A stretch of 64,000 nt of DNA from Ziziphus jujuba. Lineage: Eukaryota; Streptophyta; Magnoliopsida; Rosales; Rhamnaceae. The stretch's first letter is position 1; the number at the start of each line of letters is the position of its first letter. The notes below the pieces were generated by a model. That model was not told the origin of the DNA. It worked only from the letters and a program-made list of their open reading frames with translations, and did no database searches. The stretch is taken from NCBI RefSeq assembly GCF_031755915.1, contig NC_083384.1, positions 8,162,501 through 8,226,500 on the forward strand, written 5' to 3'. A program made the position numbers and the translations under genes. Shown here piece by piece: positions 10,701 to 23,695 of this stretch.

Positions 10701-13700
10701 GAAAAACTCTGCTCGCAAAGGTAATATGCTTCTCAATGTTCCTGTCTTTTTCTCTCTCTATAAAATTTCTCTCAGAGTTCTTATATGTTTTCTGACTATG
10801 TATGACTTATGTGGGACTTATAGGCTATTGCTGGAGAAGCTGGGGTACCTTTTTTCTATAGAGCAGGATCCGAGTTTGAGGAAATGTGAGTCATATTTCT
10901 ATTCTTCATAAACAAAAGCTCACTAGGTCCTTTCTCAATCTGATATATTGAGATTTATCCTTTAGTTTAGTTTCTTTTGCTACTGGTGCCACTTTTGGCT
11001 TCCTGGGAATTTTAAGCAGTAGACAGATTTTTAGTTAGGGATGATTTCACAGTTATCTATAAGCAGCACAACAATTTCAATGGGGGTATTCTGTTACTTT
11101 TCAGCATCCAGTCTCTTAGAACTTCCACATGTATTTGAGTTTGAGTAGCATTCTGCAAAGGTGAAGCTATTTTATTTCTTACGATGTTGCTCTAGAGGGT
11201 TGATTATAAGGAAAAACATGAATTGTCAAGTTGTTAGCATTGTATCAACTTATAGTGTTGTAAACCACTATAAGGATCAACTTGTTCTGTGTGGTTGAAT
11301 CAATTTAGTATAAATCTCATTTGTATTGCCAATTGAAATCTACTTTAGGTTTATTGTTTTATCTAATATAAAACTTTGCAATGAACCCAACTGAAATCAA
11401 ATTTTTGTTTTCGCTGTTTAATGGTTGATCAGCACTTCAAATGAACTGATAGTGCTTGAACAAAGGAGATAAGCAAGTAGTTTTTCGTAGACATTAATGA
11501 TCTTATGTTACCAATTGTATGGCAGGTTTGTTGGTGTTGGTGCTCGACGTGTAAGATCCTTATTCCAAGCAGCAAAAAAGAAGGTTTGTTGTTGATGATA
11601 CAATTTAGCATCTAAAACCATTGAGAGGGAGAGGAAAGAGGTGGTTTTGAGGGGAATAATTTTCTTTATATATTGATATGCATTTGTGTAAACATTAAAT
11701 ATTATATCTACAGGTGAATATGGATAATTTATAAGCATCAACGTCCAAAAAATATTAGGGGAAAAAAGTAGGAAACATAGATTTAGGGAATAATTGATGA
11801 GTGTTTCAGATTTTTATGGAGGTTGGCATGGATAATATAAGAGCTAAACTGACAACAGCTAGAAGAATACAGATTAACATCGATTCAAGCAGAAAAACAG
11901 GGACATTTGGCTTGTATATTAGATTTTGATTTGTGATTTCTAGTTTTTTATGTGATGGACCCATACCTGAGTTGTAAATACAATCAAGATGGTTAAAATA
12001 TTTTCCTACCATGATGGACACTGGAAAATATCTATGTTCATGTAATACAGAAAATGTGTTTACTTATGCATGTAGCATTCAACTGGTTTTAGCATATGTA
12101 AGTGTCTATTGTGAAGGTCTGAAAATTCACAGATCTATTTGTAAGTTCTCAAAGAACGTTTATTTTTCTTTAGTTTGGTTATATATGTTTTTTCAAGTTC
12201 TTTATTATGTTGATTCCAGACTAGCGGTTGCGTATCAAAATAAATAAATAGTGATTGTTTTATGCTTCGTATGCATCTCCGAATCTGATTGTCTTATGCA
12301 TGCTTTTCATTTTCATAGGCTCCTTGCATCATTTTCATTGATGAAATAGATGCTGTTGGGTCCACACGGAAACAATGGGAAGGGCATACAAAGAAAACAT
12401 TGCATCAACTGCTTGTGGAAATGGATGGTTTTGAGCAGAATGAGGTATGTCCAGAAATCTTGTGCATTGTTATGTTCTCTTCTGCATTTTCTAATTACTT
12501 ATTTTATTTTATTTTTTCCTGTAGGGAATAATTCTGATGGCTGCAACAAACTTGCCTGATATTCTTGATCCAGCTTTGACAAGGCCCGGTAGATTTGACA
12601 GACATGTAAGTTACTATGTCCTTATTGTGTAACTACCATATAATATATATGTGTATGTCTGCAAATTTATTTCTTTTGTGAAGGGCTCTCAAGTTTAACT
12701 GAATGTGTTGGGTCTATTTCTAGAAGCAGTTTGTTGTACTGGAGCTTATGCCATATCGTTGTTTTCTCTTTATTATATCCAGCCAATCATGGCATAATAT
12801 TTACTTTTTTGTCTTTCGTATTGTTTGTTTTTTTTTGTTTTTTGGTCTTTTGGGTTTTTCTTAGCTATGTAGTGAGTCTTTGGACTGAATTTATTCACAA
12901 GCATTTGCTACAGTTAAATATGGAATTGTCATCAAGTTTATTTGTTGAATTGTTTATCTCAGCTTTTAAAGAAAGCAGACTACTTACAAATCTCTGTATT
13001 TAGATTGTTGTTCCAAACCCAGATGTTCGAGGTCGTCAAGAGATATTAGAGCTCTATCTACAGGATAAACCACTGGCTGAGGATGTAGATGTTAAAGCCA
13101 TTGCTCGTGGTACACCAGGATTCAATGGAGCAGGTCGGTCATCATTTTATTAAAAGTGCTATTTCTTAAGTTGAAACACATTTCTTTCTCTCACTATTTA
13201 TTCAAGTGGTCCTGAATGACCCTACCCCCACTCTCTAATTTATTTTCTTCTCAATCAGATCTTGCAAACTTGGTGAACATTGCTGCAATTAAAGCTGCTG
13301 TTGAAGGTGCTGATAAGCTTACTTCTAGCCAGTTGGAATTTGCGAAGGATAGAATAATCATGGGTACAGAGCGGAAAACAATGTTTTTATCTGAAGACTC
13401 TAAGAAGGTACTAATATCATTCATGACTCATGAGGCAATCTGGTATTGGGTGGTGGTCACCTAAAATTGCATTCCCTTTTGCTAACATCACATAACATCT
13501 TTCAGCTCACTGCGTATCATGAAAGTGGCCATGCAATTGTTGCTTTTAATACTGAGGGTGCCCATCCAATTCACAAGGCGACTATAATGCCTCGAGGATC
13601 TGCTTTGGGCATGGTCACCCAGCTTCCTTCAAATGATGAGACATCGATTAGCAAGAAGCAGTTACTAGCCCGTCTTGATGTATGCATGGGAGGAAGAGTC

Positions 13701-14476
13701 GCAGAAGAGCTCATTTTTGGTCAAGACCATGTAACTACTGGAGCAAGTAGTGACCTACACACAGCTACAGAGCTTGCTCAATATATGGTATTACCTTCAA
13801 TATGTTATTTATTGACTCAGTTTTATAGATAATATTTTGTTTAAATTTTATTGTTATTTCTCTCATTCACTCAAAGGATACTTGTTCAAGATCTTTTGAA
13901 CTCATTATTCCAAACAAGAAGTCTGCAAGTGTTGGGCTTGAAATGAGCTTTGCAGATATCAAACATTAATGCTATTATCTTTTTCTTATTCAAGGTATCG
14001 AGTTGTGGTATGAGTGATACAGTTGGACCAGTTCATATCAAAGACCGACCTAGTTCAGAAATGCAATCACGTATTGATGCTGAAGTATGTATTCGGTATT
14101 TGCTGTCTTTTTATGATGGTAATCGTGATATATGAGTTGGAATCTAAATTTTTATATTGATAATGCAGGTCGTGAAACTCTTAAGAGAAGCATATGATCG
14201 TGTTAAAGCCCTTCTAAAAAAGGTTTGTCCTTAAGCTTTTTACTAATGACAGCGTTGACTGTTTTGGCATTTCATGAACTTGCCATGCTGATTCTTTCAT
14301 TCACGATGTTTTTCCAGCATGAGAAGGCATTACATGCACTGGCAAATGCACTTCTAGAGTGCGAAACGCTTAGTGCTGAAGAAATTAAGCGGATTCTTCT
14401 ACCATATAGGGAAGGGCGGTTGCCGGAGCCTCAAGAAGAACAACAACAAGAAGAAGGAGATCTTGTATTGGTTTAA
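7734..14476 (+). CDS. FTSH11: ATP-dependent zinc metalloprotease FTSH11-type, chloroplast/mitochondrial (17 exons)
   Basis: Membrane-bound AAA+ protease of organelles. I read 17 exons with GT-AG junctions and consistent phase: 7734-8488, 8770-8923, 9178-9270, 9616-9701, 9834-9957, 10330-10449, 10670-10720, 10824-10885, 11526-11583, 12319-12444, 12525-12605, 13004-13133, 13259-13407, 13506-13787, 13995-14084, 14169-14222 and 14318-14476. They give 857 residues. A Ser-rich transit-like N-terminus is followed by a transmembrane segment near 350-369 and a possible earlier one near 187-200. Walker A is GAPGTGKT (450-457) and Walker B is IIFIDEID (505-512). The second region of homology holds the arginine fingers in TRPGRFDRH. 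The zinc site HESGH (668-672) and the probable third ligand Asp746 in TGASSDL are intact. The C-terminus EEGDLVLV is typical of FTSH11. The start was chosen because it gives the transit peptide in a good context (acaATGG). All catalytic residues are present, so the gene looks functional. Confidence 0.93.
9281..9364. repeat. Tandem duplication of 42 bp in FTSH11 intron 3
   Basis: Two copies, 9281-9322 and 9323-9364, each begin 'attgataatgtaatcttgtt' and differ at only a few bases. They lie wholly in the intron between exons 3 and 4, so the protein is unaffected. Confidence 0.8.
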
Positions 14477-15835
14477 ATTCCATCTGCTCTTCTAAGACTG
14501 TTCTTCTGGTTCTAGTCTGACTGTTGGGGGAGCAAATGTACAGCATATATTATGAGCACACTGGGTAATCATTTTACAAAATTCTTTCACTCGTCTTCAA
14601 CTCCCTCACCCACTTGGCACCAGCCATGGCTGTGTTTTCCATTTTCCCAAGATGTAATATAGGAAGCCTCTTTATACCATCCTCTGAGCTTTTAGATTCT
14701 CTTTTTGGCAACCAAAACTCTTGTCTACAGACAATACGATGGATAGGAATTCATGTATTATTTTGATAAAAACAAAGCTGTATATTATTTCAACTTTAAA
14801 ACCCAAATTAAATATGGGTGAATTTTTGAAGAATACATTGAAGGAAGTCAATTTGTATACCTTTCTATGTTCACTGTGGGATTCTTTTATTCACCTAAGG
14901 TGCTCTATTACCTCTTTTATGTGGTCCCCTAAATAATGGTGAAATTCATTATCAAATTTTCAGTACTTTGTGATTGAAATAAGGCACCGATAGGGTTCTA
15001 TTCCCCGATTGTTCAACTGGAAAATGTTGATATTGAAATCATGGTTTCGATCCATAAATACGTACAAATGGAGAAGAAAAAGAAACAAAGACAAAACAAT
15101 GGTGGTTATATAATTATGGACTGCTGGATCATTAGCAGTTATTGGCGACATAAAAACATAAAAATTTTCTTAAACAATATTTCTGGTAATCAATGATTTG
15201 TTTTTGATGGTAACTACAAAAGTAATGATTTTTAAGTACATGAATAAAAGTGGTGGATTGACACTTTATTTCATTTCTTATTTTGGAGTGGAAAGGTTCA
15301 TACTTAAATTCAAAAATGATTTCATAATATCCAAAGGACAGGATCTTTTTTAAATCTTTCCTATCCATCCATATCCTTTATTTTTATTTTTATTATTATT
15401 ATTATTTTTTATATCTTCTTTAAAATATACGATATATTCTATATCTTATTTTTAAATTCTAAATTATTCTATTTATGTATATTTTATCTTATAAATCATA
15501 ATAGAAGTATTATTATTTTTCTTTGCAATGCATAAAAATAATCTATTTTAGTCGTTAAAAAAAAAAAAAAAAAGAGTAAAAGCAAACAGGTCGTAAATTT
15601 TGGCTCAAGTGCGTGTCAATTGTATTTATTTTTATTTTATTTTCCCAAAAGTCGAAGAAGTCCCATTGAAATCTTTCATTTTCAATAATTTTCTTTTCCT
15701 TCATAAAACTTTTTCCCGGAAAAAAAACCCATCAAACTGTTAAAACCCTCCCTACTCTTTTCCTTCCTTCCTCTGTTTCTCTCTCCCTCACTGAAACACT
15801 GTACAAAGAAAAAGAAGAAGAAGAAGAAGCAGAGG
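14477..15835. other. FTSH11 3' flank and DnaJ upstream region
   Basis: This region separates two plus-strand genes. Bases 14477-14700 are probably the FTSH11 3' UTR. The middle is AT-rich without coding sequence. Bases 15720-15835 are pyrimidine-rich, then (AAG)n-rich, immediately before the DnaJ start, as in a plant 5' leader. No TATA box can be assigned with confidence. Confidence 0.4.
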
Positions 15836-17767
15836 ATGGAAGAAGCAGAAGAGCGAGAGCAAGAAGCCCAGCGGTTGAAAACACTAGCAGAGACCAGGTA
15901 CAACGACTCCAACCTCAAATCCGCACTTAAATACGCCAAGCGAGCCCAAAAGCTCTGCCCAAAACTCAACGGTATCTCCGCCATGGTCACTTCCTTGAAT
16001 ATCCTCCGCTCCTCTTCAAAGTCCAACTCTACCCCTGACTGGTACAGCGTCCTTCAGATTGAACCCTTTTCCCACCCCAACACCATCAAGAAGCAGTACA
16101 AGAAGCTCGCATTCCTCCTCCATCCCGACAAGAACCCCCATGTGGGTTCCGAGGAAGCTTTCAAGCTCGTCGGCGAGGCTTTTCGTTTCCTCTCCGATAA
16201 GATTAGGAGGAAAGAGTATGATATGAAGCTCAGGATTCGAATTCAGAACGAGAAGATGAAGGAAAGCGGTGGATTGGTCGGTGTGAAGGAGACTTTTTGG
16301 ACTGCTTGTACCACTTGCCGGCTTCTTCATCAGTTTGAGAAAAGGTATTTGGGTCATAATTTGGTTTGCCCAAGTTGCAGGAAGAGTTTTAAGGCTGTGG
16401 AGGTTGAGAAGGGTGAGGGTGTTGGTGGGGAAAATGAAAATGTTAGGGTTAGTGTTAGGGTTAGAAGTGAGAGGTTGAGGATGAAGAATTTGGGTGGTGA
16501 TAAAGGAATTGGTGATTCGAGTTCGAAACCTAAAATGGGTAGTGTGGGATTGAGGAGGAGAGTTGGGAGTGGTGAAAAGGGCAAGGAGAGAGCAAAGGGT
16601 GGGGAGCTGAAGAAGAAGAAGGGTGAAGTGGGTAGTGGTGGTGATTCGGAGAGGGAAGCCCATGGCGGCGGCGAATGGAGTGGTGGGAGACTGAGGAGTG
16701 GGGGATTGAGGAAGAGAATGAGCAGTGTTGGGGAGGTCTTGGAGAGGTCTGAGTCCAAGAGATCGAAAGCTAATGAGGAAATGATGACATTGGCTGAAAT
16801 GCAGTTGGAAGTCAAGCGAAAGTTAAAGAAGGAAAAGGTCAAATTGAAGTTGAAGGAGAAGGAGAAGTATGAAAGAGAGAAGCAGAAAAAGAAGGAGAAA
16901 CAGGAGAGACGAGTTGATTCAAAGAGGAATAAGGATTCTGCAGTTGAGAGCCAAGTTGTGTCGAAGAAGAGTAAGGACTTAGAATTGGAGAAGTCTGGTG
17001 CTCTGGAGAAGAATAGGGATAATGGTAGGAGCAGGACGAGATCGAATAATGGGGACTTAGAGATAATGGCAGTGGAGGATTCAGATTTTTATGATTTTGA
17101 TAAAGACAGAGTGGAGAGGAGTTTTAAGCAAGGGCAGGTTTGGGCCATATATGATGATGATGACGGAATGCCAAGGCATTATGGTTTGATTGATGAAGTT
17201 TCTGTAAATCCTTTTGAGGTGAAGATGAGTTGGTTGGATCTTCAGAGCAATGGGGATGAGGGGCTGGTTTGTTTGGAGAAAATGGGATTTCATGTATCTT
17301 GTGGAAGATTTAAGGTTTCAAGGAAGACTTCTATTAATTCAGTGAATGTATTTTCTCATGTGGCAGATTATGAAAGGGCGGCAAGGGAGGTTTATAGGAT
17401 TTATCCCAAGAAAGGTTCGGTTTGGGCACTTTATAAGGAGGCTGCTAAAGATGCAGAGCGAAGAAATCTCTCAGTTAGAGATGAACGGAGTTATGATATA
17501 GTTGTCCTCTTAACAACTTACAGTGAGATGCATGGTTTGAGCATGGCTTATCTCGAGAAGGTTGATGGGTTCAAGACGATATTTAAGAGATGCGAGATTG
17601 GGGCTCATGCTATTAGATGGCTGGAAAAAGATGATGTTCGGTTGTTTTCACACCAAATTCCTGCAAGGAAGCTATCTGGCGATGAGGCTGCAGATCTTTC
17701 TAAAGACTGTTGGGAACTTGATCCTGCATCTCTGCCTCCAGATTTACTTGCAGGTCAGGGGAGATAA
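15836..17767 (+). CDS. J-domain protein with zinc ribbon and DUF3444 (intronless)
   Basis: Predicted Hsp40-type co-chaperone of the large plant DnaJ/DUF3444 family, 643 residues in a single exon, which is usual for this family. The N-terminal region (1-60) is helical and TPR-like. The J-domain spans about 67-133 with an intact HPD motif at 96-98, needed to stimulate Hsp70 ATPase. A zinc-ribbon-like segment follows, with Cys158, Cys161, Cys178 and Cys181. Residues 190-400 are Lys/Glu/Arg-rich and probably disordered or coiled-coil, possibly with nuclear localisation signals. DUF3444 covers about 415-620, opening with FYDFDKDRVERSF and GQVWAIYDDDDGMPRHY. The partner Hsp70 and target are not known; nuclear location is inference from the basic stretches. 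The start ATG follows a GA-rich leader and no upstream in-frame ATG is plausible. Confidence 0.9.
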   Translation: MEEAEEREQEAQRLKTLAETRYNDSNLKSALKYAKRAQKLCPKLNGISAMVTSLNILRSSSKSNSTPDWYSVLQIEPFSHPNTIKKQYKKLAFLLHPDKNPHVGSEEAFKLVGEAFRFLSDKIRRKEYDMKLRIRIQNEKMKESGGLVGVKETFWTACTTCRLLHQFEKRYLGHNLVCPSCRKSFKAVEVEKGEGVGGENENVRVSVRVRSERLRMKNLGGDKGIGDSSSKPKMGSVGLRRRVGSGEKGKERAKGGELKKKKGEVGSGGDSEREAHGGGEWSGGRLRSGGLRKRMSSVGEVLERSESKRSKANEEMMTLAEMQLEVKRKLKKEKVKLKLKEKEKYEREKQKKKEKQERRVDSKRNKDSAVESQVVSKKSKDLELEKSGALEKNRDNGRSRTRSNNGDLEIMAVEDSDFYDFDKDRVERSFKQGQVWAIYDDDDGMPRHYGLIDEVSVNPFEVKMSWLDLQSNGDEGLVCLEKMGFHVSCGRFKVSRKTSINSVNVFSHVADYERAAREVYRIYPKKGSVWALYKEAAKDAERRNLSVRDERSYDIVVLLTTYSEMHGLSMAYLEKVDGFKTIFKRCEIGAHAIRWLEKDDVRLFSHQIPARKLSGDEAADLSKDCWELDPASLPPDLLAGQGR

Positions 17768-18783
17768 ACTCTTACTCTAGATTGTAATGCTAAAGGGTTG
17801 AAGGCTGTATGTGCCAATGTACATGAAGTTCTCTACAAGTAAACTCTAATCAATTTTCTTATTTTGTCACCTTGTTTTTGTTGTTCTCTATACATATGAA
17901 TTGAATGTAATTAGGAAGATGTAGTGGTATACAATTTGAGTTGACTGTCTAGACTGTAGAATTTAGTTTCTGTTGTTTCTGGGGATGAACATGCCTTCAT
18001 CTATCCACGAAGTTTGACTTGTGGTGGTTGGGACTTTGTAGATGGAAGTTCTGTCTTGTTTGAAGCTAGTGAGTGTTGGGGAGCTCAGGTATTAGGTTGC
18101 TTGAGCTCTGCAATGCTGTTGTTTCTCTTTTTGTTGCCAATGATAGACTCATTACTTTTCTATTTTTAATAGATTCAACAAAATCTCTTTTTAATAAGTT
18201 GTACTTGATCAGTAATTATCATGTTCTATCAAATATCTTCTCTCTCATTCATTACCTTAGTCCTCAATGTAATTATAATGTGTTAATCGAATTTCTTTTT
18301 CATTTGTTTTTGCTACATGAAATTTTGATACTCACATGTCATATACATTATGATCTTTTGCTTGAACTTTTTCTACTTATTTGTCCCAAAAACAAGTTAT
18401 TACAGTTTAAGGTCTGGTAGAAATATATATATATATATATTATATAGCTTACAATAATAATTTAAACAAAGAAAACGTTGAAGGATATAAAATTTCAAAC
18501 GTCAAAAAGGAATAGCGAAAATCAATAGTCAATGAAACAAAAAGGAGCTCAACAACAAAACAAAACGAATTAGGAACAGTCAGTTTATCCTTCTCCTGTG
18601 AGTATTCTCCATCTCAATGCTCAATCTTTGGTTAATGATGGCCAACTCTTCTCCAGCTTCATTAGTTTAAGCTGCAGAGATTCAATTTGTCACTTTATGA
18701 TAGTATATATCTAGTGCCAATGGTTTCACTTATTAAAAGAATAAGAAACTAACCCACAAAATGGACTTTTATGTTGTACCTCT
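17768..18783. other. Intergenic region between convergent DnaJ and NLR genes
   Basis: The two genes converge here, so this region should hold both 3' ends. It contains a (TA)n run at 18425-18441 and no recognised gene. A T-rich plus-strand ORF at 18073-18420 has no family features and is treated as chance. Confidence 0.4.
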
Positions 18784-21700
18784 CTAGTTGAAGCAGCAAT
18801 TTTTTGACATCTCTCTTTTCTCGAAGAGTGGAGATGGGTCGGTGGCATGAACCTCCACGGTTGGAATGTGGGCTATCTTATGCCATTCTTCTCCCCATTC
18901 CTTTTCGCATTTCTTCATTAAATTTGGGCATGAAACAATCCATAATCCCTCCAAGTTGGAGAGATTTTGGATGCTGGCAGGCAAATATGTCAACTTTGGG
19001 CAATCTCTAATGGTCAAGTGCTGAAGAGATGTAAGGTTGCCGAGTGAGTCAGGCAGCGATCCTAGATTTGGGAAATGAGATATGGACATATGTCCAAGCG
19101 ACGACAGATATTTTATGGTCTCGGGCAAAACTGCCAACTTAGAACAAGGATAATCCTTCCAATTCCAAGCAAAATTGCACCCTGATAAATACAAGCTTCG
19201 AAGGGAAGGAAGGTTTTTAAATCCATTTGGATCACTTTTCAGCTCTGATAAGCCGCCAAAAAGTCTTAAAGATTGAAGCTCAGTGAAAACTATAGAGCTT
19301 GTGTAGTAAGATTTGAACTTTATACAATTGATAATTCGTATAGTTTTCAGAGAAATCGATCCTCGCAATACTCCCATTTGAAAACATCTGAGCTCATAAC
19401 AAGACATAATGAGTAAACTCTCCAGAGAACCAAGGCTGATTAGTATGTCAAAGCACAACTCTTGAAGCTTGGTAAACCGTGAAATTTTAAGCGATTTGAG
19501 AGAGTTGAGATTTTGTAGCATTCCATCAGGAAATGAAGTCATCTGATCATTGTCAGAAAGAGAGCCAAGTAAGAGCACTGAAGTTCGGAATTGATTTTAG
19601 TAGCACCTCATTGCACTCCCCTATGTACAAGTTTTTGATCGATGGAAGGCTAGGCAAGGTCAGTTTTGGGCATTTCTCAATGTTCAAGGAAGTCAAACAT
19701 GGGAACATCTCTCTTCCTTCTTCCCTCGACAACTTTTCTAGATTTGGTAATGCTTTCATCGTGAGAGATCTTAAGGACATGAAACTTCTCATCGAAGTTC
19801 CATCATAGGATTCATGGTCCAAATACCGCACAGAAATCATTCCTGATATTTCAAGTGATTTTAGAGACGGCAGTTTTCTGAGAGATGGTGGAAGCAGTGA
19901 AATATTCTTGCATCTAGCAAGTGTCAGGTTAACTATATTTTCAAGTATTCCAATATCGAACCAACGTGGGAAACAGAAACCTTCATAACTTTGGATAAGC
20001 AAATAACTCAAATTTGGAGGAGGTTCAAGAGCTTCAAGTACGTGCTCGGCTTTTTGTGGAGATTGAGGATCATTTTCACCCCAACACAGGGACAAAGAAT
20101 CCAGATCCTTCTTACTGATCAAATTGGTTCTTTTGGCATCCATTGAAGTTCTCACTTTCTGAAGGTCTTGGATCTGAAGATCACCTCCTAGATTTAGACC
20201 CTGCAATTCGTCCAAGTGATGTCCTCTTTTTTCGTCCACAATGAAAGTGCTTAATGTCTTTAGACAAGTTAGTCGACCAATGTTGGGTGGTGTGTGAGAT
20301 AATGAACAACAATGATAGATGTCAAGATGGCGTAAACTTGTCAAGCGACTTATATGCTTGGGTAGCTTTTGAAGCTTATGACAATGTGCTAAATCTAAAG
20401 TTTGTAAATTTGGTAAGGAACAAATTGCTGTTGGAAGGATTCTAATATCAGTTCCTGAAAGGTTCAAGTACCGTAAATGTTTATGATAACTGAGTATAGA
20501 TGATATGGACGGTGAAAATTGACATTTTTCAATAGAAAAAGCACGCAGTGAAGGAAAATCGTTCAGGTCATATGAAAACTTGGGCCACTTTTCATTTGAA
20601 ACTCCTAGCTGGTGTGCTGTCATAAAAGTTCGTAAGGTTGATTGAGCATTAGATATGTTGTCGAAAGGTCGAGCAAAATATGTACACAACATATGCCGAA
20701 CTCTTCTCGATGAAGATTTAACTGGACTGCCACCATCCATTGATGCGTCCTCCATAATAGATTTAGCAAGATCATGTACTAGATCATGCATAATGAAGCT
20801 GTCAGTAGGTTTACCAGATTCATCATCGCGATAGTTCATAAAAAATGATCTCCAATATAGTTCATTACATATCTCACTGCCAATTTCTTCCACCTCTATT
20901 CTACCTTCAGAAGAGATGAGGCCATTAGCCATCCAAAGACGGATTAGTGTTTGCTTATGAATTTCAAAATCCTTGGGAAATAAAGCACAAAAAGCAAAGC
21001 ATCGCCTTAGTTCAATTGGGAGATGAAGGTAGCTTAGTCTCAAAGCAGGCAAGATGGAATTTTCATCTTGAGGTAAATTCCAAATCTCACTTTTCATGAC
21101 AGAAAGCCATTGACTTTCCTCTCTTTTGAAACGCATTAAGCTTCCTAAGGTCTTGGCAGCAAGTGGTACTCCTCCGCACTTCCTCACTATCCCCTTCCCT
21201 ATTTTTACAAGATTAGTCTGCTCTTCACTTTCATCATCACCAAATGCACGTTGCTTGAACAATAACCAACAATGATCTTCAGATAAACCAGACAAATAAT
21301 GCATTGAGGTTGTTCCCATAATCGACGCAACCTTTTTCAGACGAGTAGTAACAACAATTGAAGAACCATTAGATCCACAATCTAGTACATATTTCAACCT
21401 GTCCCACTCTTCTTCTTTCTCGTTCCACACATCATCTAAGACAATCAAAAACCTCCTGTTTCTCAACTTGTCTTGAAGGTTTTTCTGCAAGGGGTCCATG
21501 TCCAGTGAATCACAAGCACTTCTAGATACAGATTCAATAATTGCTTTTATCATCCTTTTCACATCAAATTCTTCAGAAACACAAACCCATAGTTTAAGCT
21601 CAAAATGATTGATCACCCTCTCGTCGTTGAACACAAGCTGTGCAAGTGTTGTCTTTCCAATACCCCCTAAACCCACAATGGGATAGATTGATACATTCTT

Positions 21701-22267
21701 GCTACCACAAGCACTTTCCACCAAAAACTCAACAATCCTTTCCTTATCTTCTTCTCTTCCATAGACTTGTGGTTGAGTAATGATTGAGCTTGTTTGGCGC
21801 ATTTCTCTTATTCGTGTTCGCCTATCGACAACAACCTCTTGCAAGTGAAACTTCACTCGCTCGTTTGCTATTTCATCCAATCTATCTTTGATCTTGTTCA
21901 ATTTTTTTGCAATCTTATGGCGACAAAAAGTGTTCATTAGATTGAAACATGACAAGGAATTAGAAGCAAGTACCTTTTGGGTTGATCCAGATCTTTGTCC
22001 TTCATACTCCATTCGAGAAGCCTCCGTCGCACACTCATCCAAAATGTCATCCAGCTCATAAGAAGCATCTCTAAGTTTCCGCAACCAATTCTTTATTGGT
22101 CTGTCTCTGAACTGCTTCTCCTCTGCATCTTCAAGAACAGCAGAGATTGTTGAGAGGGTGCTTGACAACTTTTCCATCTCTTTGTCGAAACCCCAAAGCA
22201 ATCCAAACTCTTTTTGGATCAAAGAGTTCAAATTGTCAAGCATAGCTTTGACAAAAGCTTCGGCCAT
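18784..22267 (-). CDS. CC-NB-LRR resistance protein, RGA-type, with one LRR frameshift
   Basis: Intracellular immune receptor of the coiled-coil NLR class. The start is the ATG at 22265-22267 (MAEAFVKAML), as in the family; an in-frame ATG 63 bases upstream would add an atypical leader. Numbered from this start, the CC domain (about 1-150) has YELDDILDECATEA. The NB-ARC has P-loop GLGGIGKTT (199-207), kinase-2 LIVLDDVW (274-281), GSNGSSIVVTTR, GGVPLA (365-370), RCFAFCALFPKDFEI and MHD (493-495). LRRs follow. At 19553-19577 the frame breaks: the open frame ends with TGA after SALTWLSF (904 residues), while matching LRRs (NDQMTSFPDGMLQNLNSLKS and about 260 residues in all) continue in the next frame to a stop at 18784. 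So either the protein is truncated in its LRR, or this is a recent pseudogene, or an assembly indel. No intron signal explains the break. It is head-to-head with the NLR relic at 23087. Confidence 0.85.
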
Positions 22268-23086
22268 TATCAGTTTGAAAAGTGAAAATCCAAACAAAGA
22301 AAGCTTGTAGACAGATTGAAAAGCTTGCAAATTTGCAGAAGTAAATGGTTTTAGAGATATGGTTTTTGTTTGAGGAGACTATGAAGTCAGCGAGTCAATT
22401 CAATGAAAGCTCATGGAATTTTCAAAGAAGCAACTAAGATGTCCATTGTTTTCCTCTTCCTTGACTTAAATATTCATAAAAGAAAAAAGCAAAAAAGGGC
22501 AAAAAGAAAAAAGAAAAAAGAAAAGGTTATTATTAATTAACACTATTTCATATTTTAGCGGATATTAAGCTTATGAGCTAAAAAATGTACACCGCACTGG
22601 AGGAGTGATCAAGAAAAACGACATCGTTTGCTTTCAATCGTCCATGAAATTACTGGAGCATATTCACCAAAAATGAAATTACTGGGGTAGCTAATTTTGG
22701 TAAATTAATGTCAAATAAATACCTTTAAAGTAACGGGATATAAATAGTATACAACAACAATATTATAAATCTTTTTTAATTATATATTCTTTTTTATTTA
22801 TTTTTGCATGAATATATATATTTTTTTTTTAAATTTTCTGAATCTTATATGATGGTATACACGTTTTTACCAAAGAGTCATCGACTTTTTGGTAAAATAT
22901 TGAACTTGACGTTATCCACTGAAACTTGACGTTATCCATTGAAAAGGATGACCAAAAAGCGGTCAACTTTGCAATTAAATAAATACTATATAATAAAGTT
23001 ATTCTTATTATTTTTTATTTTTATTTTTCTGTAAGCTAAAATTCTGAGCATTTTTTGTTGGGTTTTGTCGCTTTTGTAGCTGGAAA
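22268..23086. promoter_or_regulatory. Shared intergenic (bidirectional) promoter region of a head-to-head NLR pair
   Basis: About 820 bp separate two divergent NLR start codons, both encoding MAEAFVKA. Next to the plus-strand start, 'cttttgtag' lies 6-14 bases upstream and could be a 3' splice site of a leader intron. A 22-bp tandem repeat around 22904-22945 carries 'aacttgacgttatcca' twice. Much of the region recurs at 42080-42819, which marks it as one duplicated unit. Confidence 0.5.
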
Positions 23087-23310
23087 ATGGCGGAAGCTTT
23101 TGTTAAAGCTCTACTTGAGAGTTTGAACTCTCGGTTTAAAAAGAGTTTGGATTGCTTCGGGATTTCAGCCAAGAGATGGAGAAGTCGTCAAGCACCCTCT
23201 CAATAATCCGTGCTGTACTCGAAGACGATGAGGTAACTTTCTTATAAGTTGGATGACATTTTAAACGAGTGTGCAATGGAGGCCTTTCGAGTAGACTACC
23301 GTGGACAAAG

Positions 23311-23695
23311 TGAGGGGTCCATCCTTTTTCTAAAAGTCCAACCTACTAAGATTTTTTCAAATTTATCTAGTGGTTAAGTTTATTTGATAATCATAGTTAT
23401 TTTTTTTTTTTTAAGAAAACAACCTTATAAGTCTTATAAGCTAATAAATAGGTGTTAAATTTTTAGTTTTGTATTACAGACAATACAGATTTTTTAGGAA
23501 TTTTAGAATACAACTTTTTTAGAAATTTTAGAGAGAGTTTCAAGAGAAATTTTTTATGTATTGATTTTTAAAGTGAAAAATAATATATATAATTTTTTTC
23601 TTTTCAATATTTTTGTATTTTTTTGTTTTCTTTATTTTTAGAATTTTTTTTTTGTTTTTTTCGATGTGTGTGTGTGTGGTAGAAGAATCATAACA
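23311..23695 (+). repeat. 5' LTR of the 23-kb Copia element
   Basis: It begins TGAGGGGTCC and ends ATCATAACA. It corresponds over its length to 28139-28478, with clear divergence and different T-rich or simple-repeat lengths, so the insertion is not recent. Confidence 0.85.

Noticed and set aside
16016..16842. Two long minus-strand ORFs
   Set aside because: Antisense shadows of the Lys/Glu/Gly-rich part of the J-domain gene.
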